Notes under the pieces: generated by a model
Seen by the model: only the letters and a program-made list of their open reading frames with translations
Databases searched by the model: none
Told to the model about the DNA's origin: nothing
Assembly (NCBI GenBank): GCA_963707575.1
Contig: OY970171.1
Location: forward strand, 2,542,001-2,606,000
Source of the DNA: Gaiellasilicea sp963707575
GTDB taxonomy: Bacteria; Actinomycetota; Thermoleophilia; Gaiellales; Gaiellaceae
Reading direction: 5' to 3'
DNA length: 64,000 bases
In this document: positions 46,836 to 55,350 of the stretch, piece after piece
Layout of the letters: each line of letters opens with the position of its first letter
How positions within the stretch are numbered: position 1 is the stretch's first letter
Made by a program: the position numbers and the translations under genes

Positions 46836-47456
46836 GTGGCGGAACGCTTGACGGTTGGTGTCGCTGCGCGCCTGAGCCGGTACCTCCAGGTGCTGAGCCA
46901 GGCGAAGAAGATGGGCAAGGACCGCATCTCCTCGCAGGAGATCTCCGACTACACCAACATCAATGCGACGCAGATCCGGCGCGACCTCTCCGGCTTCGGC
47001 AAGTTCGGCAAGCGGGGAGTCGGCTACAACATCGACTCGCTGCTCGGCGAGATCCGCAAGATCCTGCGCACGCAGGGCCAGCACAACATCGCCCTGATCG
47101 GTGCCGGCCGGCTGGGGCAGGCGATCGCGAGCTCGCCCATCTTCGGCGAGCACGGGATCAACATCGCGGCGGTCTTCGACACCGACCCGGAGAAAGTGGG
47201 GCGGGCGATCGGCAGCCTCACGGTGACCCCGTACGCGGGCCTGCGCGACACCGTGCGCGACAACAACATCATCGTCGGCGTGATCGCCGTTCCCGCCGGG
47301 GGCGCACAGGCCGCCGCAGACGACCTGATCGACGCGGGCGTGAAGATCATCTTCAACTACTCCGAGGCCCTCCTCGACGTGCCTGCCGATGTCGCCGTGC
47401 ACGCCTCCAACCCCGCCGTCGAGCTGCTGTACGCCTTGTACTTCCATCTGACGTAG
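46836..47456 (+). CDS. rex: Redox-sensing transcriptional repressor Rex
   Basis: This repressor senses the NADH/NAD ratio and controls respiratory and fermentative genes. It has 206 residues. The winged-helix domain (1-80) has KDRISSQEISDYTNINATQI and RRDLSGFGKFGKRGVGYN, almost invariant in Rex. The Rossmann domain has NIALIGAGRLGQAI and FDTDPEKVG, and the C-terminal helix swaps in the dimer. The GTG start has an AAGGAG site. No complete Rex operator is visible upstream. Its position after gdh and the glutaredoxin-like frame suggests a redox locus. Confidence 0.95.
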   Translation: MAERLTVGVAARLSRYLQVLSQAKKMGKDRISSQEISDYTNINATQIRRDLSGFGKFGKRGVGYNIDSLLGEIRKILRTQGQHNIALIGAGRLGQAIASSPIFGEHGINIAAVFDTDPEKVGRAIGSLTVTPYAGLRDTVRDNNIIVGVIAVPAGGAQAAADDLIDAGVKIIFNYSEALLDVPADVAVHASNPAVELLYALYFHLT

Positions 47457-47469
47457 GCGCATCCGCGCC

Positions 47470-48729
47470 GTGAAGATCCTCTTGTGGCACGGGTACCTGC
47501 TCGGCGGTACCGGGTCGAACGTCTACACGCGCTCGCTCGCCCGGGAGTGGACGCGTGCCGGGCACGAGGTCACCGTCCTCTCCCAGGAGCCGCAGCCCGA
47601 GCTGTACGACCTCGGCGGCGCCGCGGCGGTGCGTCCCGACGTCGGTGGGCTCCTGCCCGTGTTCGTGCTCGACCGCTACGAGGGCTACGAGGTGAAGCGC
47701 GTCCAGGACTGCACGCGCGCAGAGCTGGACGCGTGGGTCGAGGCGAACGCGGCGGCGCTGCGCGAGCTTCTGCCCGCCGACGCCGTCCTCTGCAACCACG
47801 TCCTGCTCGGCGGGCCGGTGGGGGCGGCGAGCGGCGCGTCCTTCGGGGTCAAGGCGCACGGCTCGGAGCTCGAGTACACGATGCGCGGCAACGCCGAGCT
47901 GGCCGCGTGGGGGAGGGAGGCGCTGGCGCACGCCGAGGCCGTCTTCGTCGGCTCCGACCACATCCGCGGCGTCCTCGAGGACGTGGTCGGTCGAGTCGAG
48001 CGGGTGCGCGAGGTGCCGCCGGGCGTCGACGTGGACGAGTGGCGGCCGCGCCCGCGGGCCGAGGCGCTGGCCGGGCTGCTCGAAGAGGCGCGCCGCGACC
48101 CGCCGAACCCGGGCAACGAGAACGAGCGTCTCCCCGACGAGGGCAACGCCGAGCGGCTCGCCGAGTTCCTGGCCGGCGACGGGCCGACCGTCGTCTACTT
48201 CGGGAAGCTCCTCTACAACAAGGGCGTCCACGTGCTGCTCGAGGCCCTCCGGGACGTGGACGCGCGGGCCGTGATCGTCGGCTTCGGCGACTACCGCGCG
48301 GAGCTGGAGCGCCTGGCCGACTCCCGGGTGCTCTTCACGGGGCCGCTCGAGCACCGCCATCTCGTGCACCTGCTGCCGCTGGCGGACGCCACCGTCGTCC
48401 CGTCGATCTTCCCGGAGGCGTTCGGGATGGTCGCCGCCGAGGCTGCCGCGGCCGGCTCGCCGCCGCTTGTCGCACGCCATTCCGGGCTGGCGGAGGTGGC
48501 GGCCGGGCTGGAGGAGGAGTACCCCGCGCACCTGCGCCACCTCGCCTCGTTCGCGACCGGCGATGCCGCCGAGCTGGCGGTGAAGCTGAACGAGCTGCTC
48601 GGGCTCCCTGCCGCCGATCGTTCCGAGCTTTCCGAGGCCGCGCGGCGCGCCACGCTCGAGCGGTGGAGCTGGGCCGGCGTCTCGCGACGCCTGTTGGAAC
48701 CGTTCATCTACCCTCCGGCTCATGGTTGA
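47470..48729 (+). CDS. GT-B glycosyltransferase (family 4-like)
   Basis: This 419-residue glycosyltransferase has the GT-B fold. The N-terminal acceptor domain has ILLWHGYLLGGTGSNVYTRS (glycine-rich loop). The C-terminal donor domain has VVYFGKLLYNKGVHVLLEAL and PSIFPEAFGMVAAEAAAAG, the E-x(7)-E motif of family 4. NDP-sugar and acceptor are not predictable. It starts with GTG 13 bases after rex and overlaps the next gene by eight bases. It is an unusual partner for a gamma-glutamyl ligase-like gene, so a glycosylated thiol or peptide product is possible but speculative. Confidence 0.88.
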   Translation: MKILLWHGYLLGGTGSNVYTRSLAREWTRAGHEVTVLSQEPQPELYDLGGAAAVRPDVGGLLPVFVLDRYEGYEVKRVQDCTRAELDAWVEANAAALRELLPADAVLCNHVLLGGPVGAASGASFGVKAHGSELEYTMRGNAELAAWGREALAHAEAVFVGSDHIRGVLEDVVGRVERVREVPPGVDVDEWRPRPRAEALAGLLEEARRDPPNPGNENERLPDEGNAERLAEFLAGDGPTVVYFGKLLYNKGVHVLLEALRDVDARAVIVGFGDYRAELERLADSRVLFTGPLEHRHLVHLLPLADATVVPSIFPEAFGMVAAEAAAAGSPPLVARHSGLAEVAAGLEEEYPAHLRHLASFATGDAAELAVKLNELLGLPAADRSELSEAARRATLERWSWAGVSRRLLEPFIYPPAHG

Positions 48730-49852
48730 CGAGCTCCTGCGCGAGGCCCGCGAGCGCTTCGACGCCGCCACGGACTTCACGATCGCCGTCGAGGAGGAGT
48801 TCGCGCTTCTCGACCCTGGTTCGCTCGATCTCGTCAACCGCTTCGAGGAGGTGCAGGCAGCCGCGCAGGGAACCGCGCTCGAGCCGCACCTCGTCGGCGA
48901 GCTGATCGCGTCCGAGGTGGAGATCAAGACGGGGCGGTGCGAGACCTTTGCCGACGTGCCGGCCGCGATGACCGAGCGCCGCGCGCAGCTGGCCACTCTC
49001 GTCGAGCCGCTGGGGCTGTCGCTGGGCGCCACCGGCACCCACCCGTGGGCCGACTGGCGCGACCAGCGGATCATCGACACGCCGCACTACGCCCGGAACA
49101 ACGAGCTGCTCCAGTACGTGGTCTGGCGCAACAACACCTTCGGCCTGCACGTGCACGTCGGGATCAGCGGCGCCGACCGGGTGATCGCCGTCACGAACGG
49201 GTTGCGCGAGTTCCTGCCCGAGCTGCTGGCGCTCTCGGCGAGCTCGCCGCTCGTCGACAACTGCGTCACCGGGCTGCACTCCGCGCGCACGCAGATCTTC
49301 ACGCGGTTCTTCCCCCGGTGTGGCGTGCCGGACGCCTTCGCCTCGTGGCAGGAGTACGAGGACTACGTGCGCTTCCTCTACGCGACCGGCTCGGTCGACG
49401 AGCCGACCCAGCTCTGGTGGAGCGTGCGCCCACATCTCTCCTTCCCGACCGTCGAGATCCGGATCTGCGACGCCCAGCCCGACCTCGCCGACGCCCAGGC
49501 ACTCGCTGCCTTCGCGGCGTCGCTGACCGCCCGCATCGCGCGTGCTCTCGACGAAGGCGAGCCGCTCCCGGAGCGGCCGCACCGGCTGATCGAGGAGAAC
49601 CTCTGGCGAGCGATCCGCTACGGGCTCGCGGGCGAGCTGATCGACCTCGAGCGCGGCGACGTCCTGCCCGCGCGGGCGAGGCTCGAGCGGCTGTTCGAGT
49701 GGGTCGCGCCGGTGGCGGCCGAGATCGGCGCGGCGCCGTACCTCGTCCTCCCCGAGCAGAACGCCGCGGAGCGGCAGTACGCCAGGCTCGAAGAGGGCGC
49801 GACCGCCCGTGAGGTCTACGCGGAGCAGGTCGGAGTGCCGGTCCGTGGCTGA
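48722..49852 (+). CDS. YbdK-type glutamate-cysteine ligase-like carboxylate-amine ligase
   Basis: This 376-residue ATP-dependent ligase is of the GCS2 family (YbdK, EgtA relatives). The motifs are FTIAVEEEFALLDPGSLDLV, LVGELIASEVEIKTGRCETF, GATGTHPWADWRDQ, NNTFGLHVHVGISGADRVI and LSFPTVEIRICDAQPDLADA. Such enzymes join glutamate to an amine, most often cysteine, though YbdK itself is weakly active. It overlaps the glycosyltransferase gene at one end and the DUF1844 gene at the other by eight bases each. Confidence 0.9.
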   Translation: MVDELLREARERFDAATDFTIAVEEEFALLDPGSLDLVNRFEEVQAAAQGTALEPHLVGELIASEVEIKTGRCETFADVPAAMTERRAQLATLVEPLGLSLGATGTHPWADWRDQRIIDTPHYARNNELLQYVVWRNNTFGLHVHVGISGADRVIAVTNGLREFLPELLALSASSPLVDNCVTGLHSARTQIFTRFFPRCGVPDAFASWQEYEDYVRFLYATGSVDEPTQLWWSVRPHLSFPTVEIRICDAQPDLADAQALAAFAASLTARIARALDEGEPLPERPHRLIEENLWRAIRYGLAGELIDLERGDVLPARARLERLFEWVAPVAAEIGAAPYLVLPEQNAAERQYARLEEGATAREVYAEQVGVPVRG

Positions 49853-50141
49853 AGAGACCGGCCCCGAGCCGAGCGAGGAGCAGCTGGCGGCTGCGCTCGA
49901 GCAGCTGAAGGTCTCGGACCTGCTCGTGCACTCGCTCTCGACGATCTCGTCGCTCGCCTACCACCGCCTGGCCGAGGACCATCGCGATCTCGAGCAGGCC
50001 AGGCTTGCGATCGACGCGCTGCGCGCGCTCGTGCCGGTGCTGCGCGGCTCCGTGCCGGACGAGCTCGCGCGCGACTTCGAGCAGGTGACGGCCAACCTGC
50101 AGCTCGCCTACGCCGACGCAGTGAGCACCGGCGCCCGCTGA
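49845..50141 (+). CDS. DUF1844-like small protein
   Basis: This 98-residue helical protein of the DUF1844 type has VSDLLVHSLSTISSLAYHRL, then DLEQARLAIDALRALVPVLR and LQLAYADAVS. Family members are soluble, of unknown function and conserved in many bacteria. GTG 49845 is chosen because the upstream part of the frame is inside the ligase gene. It ends the four-gene coupled run that began with the glycosyltransferase. Confidence 0.75.
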   Translation: MAEETGPEPSEEQLAAALEQLKVSDLLVHSLSTISSLAYHRLAEDHRDLEQARLAIDALRALVPVLRGSVPDELARDFEQVTANLQLAYADAVSTGAR

Positions 50142-50160
50142 CTCCGAGAGGCGGGGCACA

Positions 50161-50254
50161 GCCGCCGCTTGTGATACATAATCCCCCGCGCCGAGACACC
50201 TCGGCGTTCACTTTGTGACGACGTACTCGGCGACGGGGCAAGGACGGAGGACGG
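50161..50254 (+). promoter_or_regulatory. hppA upstream region with switchable hairpin
   Basis: A CATAAT sequence (50177-50182) may be the -10. CGCCGAG (50189-50195) pairs perfectly with CTCGGCG at 50200-50206 (ACAC loop), and the same CTCGGCG occurs again at 50226-50232. The two forms exclude each other, and the second brings the stem close to the GGAGGA site (50246-50251). A small TCAC-TTT-GTGA repeat lies between them. This may be a regulatory leader, as yet unproven. Confidence 0.45.
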
Positions 50255-52291
50255 ATGGATTTCTTCAATGACCACGCGGTCGCGTTTGCGCTGATCTGCG
50301 CAGCGATCGGCGTGGGCTTCGGGATCTACTTCACGATGTGGCTGCTCCGGCAGCCCGCCGGGAGTGAGCGCATGCAGGAGATCGCGCGCGCGATCCAGGA
50401 GGGCGCAGCGGCCTATCTGCGGCGCCAGTACATCACGATCGCGGGCGTCGCACTCGTCCCGTTCCTGCTGCTCGGCTTCTACAACGAGCTGGGCTGGGGA
50501 ACGGCGATCGGCTTCGCCGTCGGCGCGATCCTCTCCGCCGCGGCCGGCTTCATCGGCATGAACGTGGCAGTGCGCTCGAACGTGCGCACCGCCGAGGCCG
50601 CCAAGCAGGGGCTGCGACCCGCCTTCAACGTGGCGTTCCGCGCCGGCTCGGTGGCCGGCCTGCTGGTGGTCGGGCTCGGGCTGCTCGGCGTCGCCGGCTA
50701 CTACGGCGTGCTCACCGGCATTCTCGACAACAGCCAGGACTCGGCGATCGACGACCTGATCGGGCTCGCCTTCGGCGGCTCCCTGATCTCCGTCTTCGCG
50801 CGTCTCGGCGGTGGCATCTTCACCAAGGCCGCCGACGTCGGTGCCGACCTCGTGGGCAAGATCGAGGCGGGCATCCCCGAGGACGACCCGCGCAACCCGG
50901 CCGTGATCGCGGACAACGTCGGCGACAACGTCGGGGACTGCGCCGGCATGGCGGCCGACCTGTTCGAGACGTACGCCGTCACCGCTGTGGCAGTGATGCT
51001 GCTGGGCACCGCCTTCCCGGCCGGCAACCTGCCCCTCTTCCCGCTCGCGCTCGGCGGCATCTCGATCCTCGCGTCCGTGATCGGGATCTACTTCGCCCGC
51101 GTCGGCCCCGGTGGCTCGATCATCAACGCGCTCTACAAGAGCGTTCTCGTCGCGACGGTGCTCTCCGCGATCGGCTTCATCCCGGTCACGATGGCGTTCG
51201 ACGAGGGCAACTTCAGCTTCGGCGAGCTCTACGGCTCGGCGCTCGTCGGGCTCGTGATCACCTTCGCGCTCGTCGCGATCACCGAGTTCTACACCGGCAG
51301 TCGCTGGAATCCGGTCAAGTCGATCGCCAAGGCGTCGCAGACCGGCCACGCGACGAACATCATCGAAGGGCTCGCGGTCGGCATGCGCTCGACTGCGGCT
51401 CCCGTGCTCGTGATCGCGGCCGGGATCGTCGTCGCCTACGAGATCGCCGGCCTGTACGGCATCGGCGTCGCCGTGATGGCGCAGCTCTCGATGGCCGGGC
51501 TGATCGTCGCCCTCGACGCGTTCGGCCCCGTCACGGACAACGCGGGCGGCATCGCCGAGATGGCCGGTCTGGACGAGTCCGTCCGGGCGATCACCGACCC
51601 GCTCGACGCGGTCGGCAACACGACGAAGGCCGTGACCAAGGGCTACGCGATCGGCTCCGCCGGCCTGGCGGCGCTCGTGCTCTTCGACGAGTACACGCGC
51701 GGCCTCGTCGACGAGGGGCTCGACATCACCTTCAACCTCTCCGATCCGTACGTGATCGCCGGCCTCTTCATCGGCGGGCTGATGCCGTTCCTGTTCGCGG
51801 CGCTCGCGATGACGGCCGTCGGACGCGCCGGCGGCGAGGTCGTGGTGGAGGTGCGCCGGCAGTTCAAGGAGATGCCCGGGATCATGGAGGGCACGCAGCG
51901 CCCGGACTACAGCAGGGCGGTCGACCTGGTCGCGAAGTCCGCGATCAACAAGATGCTGCTGCCTGCGCTGATCCCCGTCGCGATCCCGATCGCCGTCGGC
52001 ATCATCAGCCCCGAGGCGCTCGGCGGGCTGCTGATCGGCACGATCGTGACCGGCATCTTCCTCGCGATCTCGATGACCTCGGGCGGCGGTGCGTGGGACA
52101 ACGCGAAGAAGCTGATCGAGGACGGCCTCTACGGCGGCAAGGGCTCGGAGGCGCACGCGGCGTCGGTCACCGGCGACACCGTCGGCGACCCGTACAAGGA
52201 CACCGCCGGCCCTGCGATCAACCCGATGATCAAGATCGCGAACATCGTCGCGATCCTGATCATCCCGCTGTTGATCTCGATTCACGGGTAG
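50255..52291 (+). CDS. hppA: Membrane proton-pumping pyrophosphatase, K+-independent type
   Basis: This integral membrane enzyme couples pyrophosphate hydrolysis to proton pumping. It has 678 residues and about 16 helices. The catalytic loop is GGGIFTKAADVGADLVGKIE followed by DDPRNPAVIADNVGDNVGDC; a second acidic site is DNAGGIAEMAGL. The diagnostic stretch VGNTTKAVTKGYAIGSAG has Lys458 where potassium-dependent enzymes have Ala, so it is predicted to be K+-independent. GGAGGA precedes the ATG. A strong terminator follows. Confidence 0.96.
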   Translation: MDFFNDHAVAFALICAAIGVGFGIYFTMWLLRQPAGSERMQEIARAIQEGAAAYLRRQYITIAGVALVPFLLLGFYNELGWGTAIGFAVGAILSAAAGFIGMNVAVRSNVRTAEAAKQGLRPAFNVAFRAGSVAGLLVVGLGLLGVAGYYGVLTGILDNSQDSAIDDLIGLAFGGSLISVFARLGGGIFTKAADVGADLVGKIEAGIPEDDPRNPAVIADNVGDNVGDCAGMAADLFETYAVTAVAVMLLGTAFPAGNLPLFPLALGGISILASVIGIYFARVGPGGSIINALYKSVLVATVLSAIGFIPVTMAFDEGNFSFGELYGSALVGLVITFALVAITEFYTGSRWNPVKSIAKASQTGHATNIIEGLAVGMRSTAAPVLVIAAGIVVAYEIAGLYGIGVAVMAQLSMAGLIVALDAFGPVTDNAGGIAEMAGLDESVRAITDPLDAVGNTTKAVTKGYAIGSAGLAALVLFDEYTRGLVDEGLDITFNLSDPYVIAGLFIGGLMPFLFAALAMTAVGRAGGEVVVEVRRQFKEMPGIMEGTQRPDYSRAVDLVAKSAINKMLLPALIPVAIPIAVGIISPEALGGLLIGTIVTGIFLAISMTSGGGAWDNAKKLIEDGLYGGKGSEAHAASVTGDTVGDPYKDTAGPAINPMIKIANIVAILIIPLLISIHG

Positions 52292-52301
52292 CCGCTTCGG
52301 C

Positions 52302-52331
52302 AGGCGGGGGAGCTGGTGCGCTCCCCCGCCT
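52302..52331. terminator. Strong hppA terminator
   Basis: This is a perfect 12-base-pair stem (52302-52313 with 52320-52331) with a TGGTGC loop, ten bases after the hppA stop. It is followed by CGCCGCTTGTAAC, which is already the next promoter's -35 region. Confidence 0.8.
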
Positions 52332-52337
52332 CGCCGC

Positions 52338-52430
52338 TTGTAACATCTGCCCCAAGCACGTACGATCGGCCCGCTTGGGCAGGGCCGTCCTCAGAGACGG
52401 CCGAGTGATGTGCTCTCAAGGGGAGAGATC
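52338..52430 (+). promoter_or_regulatory. Protease promoter and structured leader, copy 1
   Basis: TTGTAA (52338-52343) and TACGAT (52361-52366) have a 17-base spacer. The predicted transcript begins six bases later with GCTTGGGCAGGGCCG (52373-52387), identical to copy 2 at 56036. Hairpin 1 is GGCCGTC/GACGGCC (52383-52389 with 52396-52402). Hairpin 2 is CTCTC/GAGAG (52413-52427) with the Shine-Dalgarno AAGGG in its loop. The start codon follows four bases after hairpin 2. Confidence 0.6.
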
Positions 52431-55292
52431 ATGACTGGATCACGGCGAATGGCGTGCCTCGGTGCGCTGCTCGTGCTTGGTCTCGTGACCGTTCTCGGCG
52501 GCGCCGGGAGCGTCGAGGCCAAGGCAGGGAAGGGGAAGGGCGTCGATCCGGCGCTCGTCAAGAAGCTCAAGGCGGAGGCCCGCGGCTCGGTGGCGCTCAG
52601 CACCAAGCCGGCGACGAAGCACGTGGGATTCATTCGTGCGGGCCAGAATGGCGATCTGCTGCCAGGCAACTCCGGTACGGCGCAGACGAAGGCCGCGGAT
52701 TTCCTGAACGAGTACGGCCAGATTCTCGGCGCGGGAAGCGAGTCGACGCTCGAGGAGGTCTCGTCGTCGACGGACGCGCTCGGCGCGACGCACGTCACGT
52801 ATCAGCAGTACTACAAGGGCGTCCCGGTCTGGGCCGGCACGATCAAGACCCACGTCGACGCCCAGGGCAACCTGAGCGCGGTGAACGGGGTCGCTGTCCC
52901 GGACCTCGCGCTCGACACGAGTCCGCGGCTCAGCGCCGCCGAGGCCGGTGCACGCGCTGTGGCCACGGTGGTCGCAGATCCGCCCACGGATGAGAGTGGT
53001 GCGGCCGCCAGGCTCTCCACGAGCGACCTGCACGTCGCTTCGGCGAAGCTCTACATCTACCGCCTGGGCCTGCCCAGGGGTGCGGAGGGCACGAGCCAGC
53101 TCGTCTACGAGGTCACGGTGACGAACGACGCCAACGTGCGCGACGTCGTCTTCGTGCACGCGAACGCGGGCAAGATCGTCAACCGCTACTCAACGGTTCA
53201 CGACGCGCTCTTCCGGCGCCTCTTCGAGCAGAACACGTCGAATCAGGTGTGGCAGGAAGGGGACCCGTTCCCCGGCCTCCTGAACCAGGACCAGCAGAAC
53301 ATCGTCAACTTCAGCGGGGAGTCGTACCGCTTCTTCAACAACGTCTTCGGTCGGGACTCGTATGACGGGGCCGGCGCGGAGATGAGGTCGGTCAACAACG
53401 ACCCGACGATCGCCTGCCCGAACGCCAACTGGAACGGCGCCACGACCAACTACTGCAACGGCGTCACCTCCGACGACGTGGTCGCGCACGAGTGGGGCCA
53501 CGCGTACACGCAGTTCACGCACGACCTCATCTACCAGTGGCAGCCGGGTGCGCTGAACGAGTCGTACTCGGACATCTGGGGCGAGACGGTCGACTTCCTG
53601 AACGGCGTCGGCACCGACACGCCGGGCGGGACGCGCACGGTCGGCTCCTGCTCGACGCACACCGCTCCACGGCCGAACGTCGTGATCAACAGCCCGGCGG
53701 CGATCGCGCGCACCTGCAACGCGGCTGCCGCCCAGTTCGGACCGGCGCTGACGACGACTGGAGTGACCGGCAACGTGGTGCTTGCCCTCGACGACACCGC
53801 AGCACCCGGGCCTACGACGACGGACGCATGCTCGGCGTTGACGAACGCCGCCGCCGTCGCGGGCAACATCGCGCTGGTCGACCGCGGTGGCTGTGGCTTC
53901 ACGATCAAGGTCAAGAACGCGCAGAACGCCGGCGCGGTCGCCGTTCTCGTGGCCGAGAACATGGCCGTTGCGCCTGCCGCCATGGCAGGTGTCGATCCGA
54001 CGATCACGATCCCGTCGGTCCGCATCACCCTGCTACACGGGAACCTGATCAGGAACGCGTTGCCCGGCGTCAACGTCACGCTCCGGGTCGGTCTCGGGAC
54101 TGCCTCCCAGGACTCCTACCGGTGGCTCGTCGCCGAGGATTCCACAGCCTTCGGCGGTGCGATCCGCGACATGTGGAACCCGAACTGCATCAGTGACCCG
54201 GGCAGGGTCACGGACGGGATGTATCACTGCACACCCGACGACGGAGGCGGTGTCCATTCGAACTCGGGCGTGCCGAACCACGGCTACGCGTTGCTCGTCG
54301 ACGGAGGCATGTACAACGGCGTCACCGTCAACGCGATCGGCCTGACGAAGGCGGCTCACCTCTACTTCAGGGCGATGTCCGTCTACCAGACGACGACGAC
54401 CGACTTCGAGGATCACGCCGACGCGCTCGAGCAGTCCTGCGCCGATCTGATCGGGCAGAACCTCGAGGCTCTCAGCACCGGTGCCGACCTCGGGCCCTCC
54501 GGTCAGTCGATCTCCGCAGCCGATTGCTCGGCGGTCACCGCGATGATCGCCGCGATCGAGCTCAGGGCGGATCCGACGGAGCAGTGCCAGTTCCGTCCGC
54601 TCCTGGATCCGAACACCCCGGCGCTGTGCGCGAACCAGAAGAATCCTCCGACGCACTATCACGAGGACTTCGAGGACGGGCTCGCGGGCTGGACGCTCAG
54701 CAACCAAGGTGTCTTCGCCGGCTGGCCGGGCACGAACTGGACGCAGGCGACGTCCCTGCCGGGAGGCCGCGCAGGCTCCGCCGCCTTCGGTGAAAACCTG
54801 AAGATCGGCAACTGCGATGGCGGGGCGGGTGACGTCTCGGGCGTCATGCGGCTCCAGAGTCCGTCGATCAAGCTGCCGTCGGCCGCGATCCTCAGCCCGC
54901 GGTTGACGTTCCAGCACTACATCGCCACCGAGCTCGGCTGGGACGGCGGGAACGTGAAGATCAGCGTCAACGGAGGGCCGTTCACGGTGGTGCCCGCCTC
55001 GGCGTTCACGTTCAACCCGTACAACCAGAACCTCAACACTGCCGCCCAGGGGAACACGAACCCGCTCGCCGGGCAGCCCGGCTTCACGGGCACCGACGGG
55101 GGCGAGGTCGGCGGGAGCTGGGGCGAGTCGCAGATCGACCTGACGCTGATCGGTGTCAAGGCCGGCGACACGATCCAACTTCGGTTCGACATGGGCATGG
55201 ACGGCTGCACGGGCATCGACGGTTGGTACGTGGATGACCTCAAGCTGAGGTCTTGCAACACGAAGAAGAACGAGACGGGCAAGAAGGACTGA
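52431..55292 (+). CDS. Exported M4 (thermolysin-like) metalloprotease with PA insertion
   Basis: This 953-residue secreted zinc protease has a signal peptide (LGALLVLGLVTVLGGAGSVEA region), an FTP-type propeptide at about 80-160 (EYGQILGAGSES; VTYQQYYKGVPVWAG), then the M4 catalytic domain: HEWGH with His353 and His357, Glu377 in ALNESYSDIWGE, and His609 in GGGVHSNSGV. A PA domain of about 160 residues (around 430-545; NIALVDRGGCGFTIKVKNAQ) is inserted between Glu377 and His609. The C-terminal 220 residues form a jelly-roll module ending in IDGWYVDDLKLRSC. ATG 52431 follows a GGGGAGAG site; an in-frame GTG at 52410 is less likely. Confidence 0.9.
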   Translation: MTGSRRMACLGALLVLGLVTVLGGAGSVEAKAGKGKGVDPALVKKLKAEARGSVALSTKPATKHVGFIRAGQNGDLLPGNSGTAQTKAADFLNEYGQILGAGSESTLEEVSSSTDALGATHVTYQQYYKGVPVWAGTIKTHVDAQGNLSAVNGVAVPDLALDTSPRLSAAEAGARAVATVVADPPTDESGAAARLSTSDLHVASAKLYIYRLGLPRGAEGTSQLVYEVTVTNDANVRDVVFVHANAGKIVNRYSTVHDALFRRLFEQNTSNQVWQEGDPFPGLLNQDQQNIVNFSGESYRFFNNVFGRDSYDGAGAEMRSVNNDPTIACPNANWNGATTNYCNGVTSDDVVAHEWGHAYTQFTHDLIYQWQPGALNESYSDIWGETVDFLNGVGTDTPGGTRTVGSCSTHTAPRPNVVINSPAAIARTCNAAAAQFGPALTTTGVTGNVVLALDDTAAPGPTTTDACSALTNAAAVAGNIALVDRGGCGFTIKVKNAQNAGAVAVLVAENMAVAPAAMAGVDPTITIPSVRITLLHGNLIRNALPGVNVTLRVGLGTASQDSYRWLVAEDSTAFGGAIRDMWNPNCISDPGRVTDGMYHCTPDDGGGVHSNSGVPNHGYALLVDGGMYNGVTVNAIGLTKAAHLYFRAMSVYQTTTTDFEDHADALEQSCADLIGQNLEALSTGADLGPSGQSISAADCSAVTAMIAAIELRADPTEQCQFRPLLDPNTPALCANQKNPPTHYHEDFEDGLAGWTLSNQGVFAGWPGTNWTQATSLPGGRAGSAAFGENLKIGNCDGGAGDVSGVMRLQSPSIKLPSAAILSPRLTFQHYIATELGWDGGNVKISVNGGPFTVVPASAFTFNPYNQNLNTAAQGNTNPLAGQPGFTGTDGGEVGGSWGESQIDLTLIGVKAGDTIQLRFDMGMDGCTGIDGWYVDDLKLRSCNTKKNETGKKD

Positions 55293-55314
55293 CCCGAACG
55301 GGCTCGGTCTGAGC

Positions 55315-55346
55315 GTGGGGGCGCCGGCAATCGCCGGCGCCCCCAC
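55315..55346. terminator. Bidirectional terminator
   Basis: This is a perfect 14-base-pair stem (55315-55328 with 55333-55346) with an AATC loop between convergent genes. It ends four bases before the minus-strand gene and probably serves both. Confidence 0.8.
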
Positions 55347-55350
55347 TCGT

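Noticed and set aside
50207..50219. TTCACTTTGTGAC before hppA as a Rex site
   Set aside because: The half-sites are in the opposite order (TCAC...GTGA) and too close, so it does not fit Rex. It is kept only as a minor repeat.
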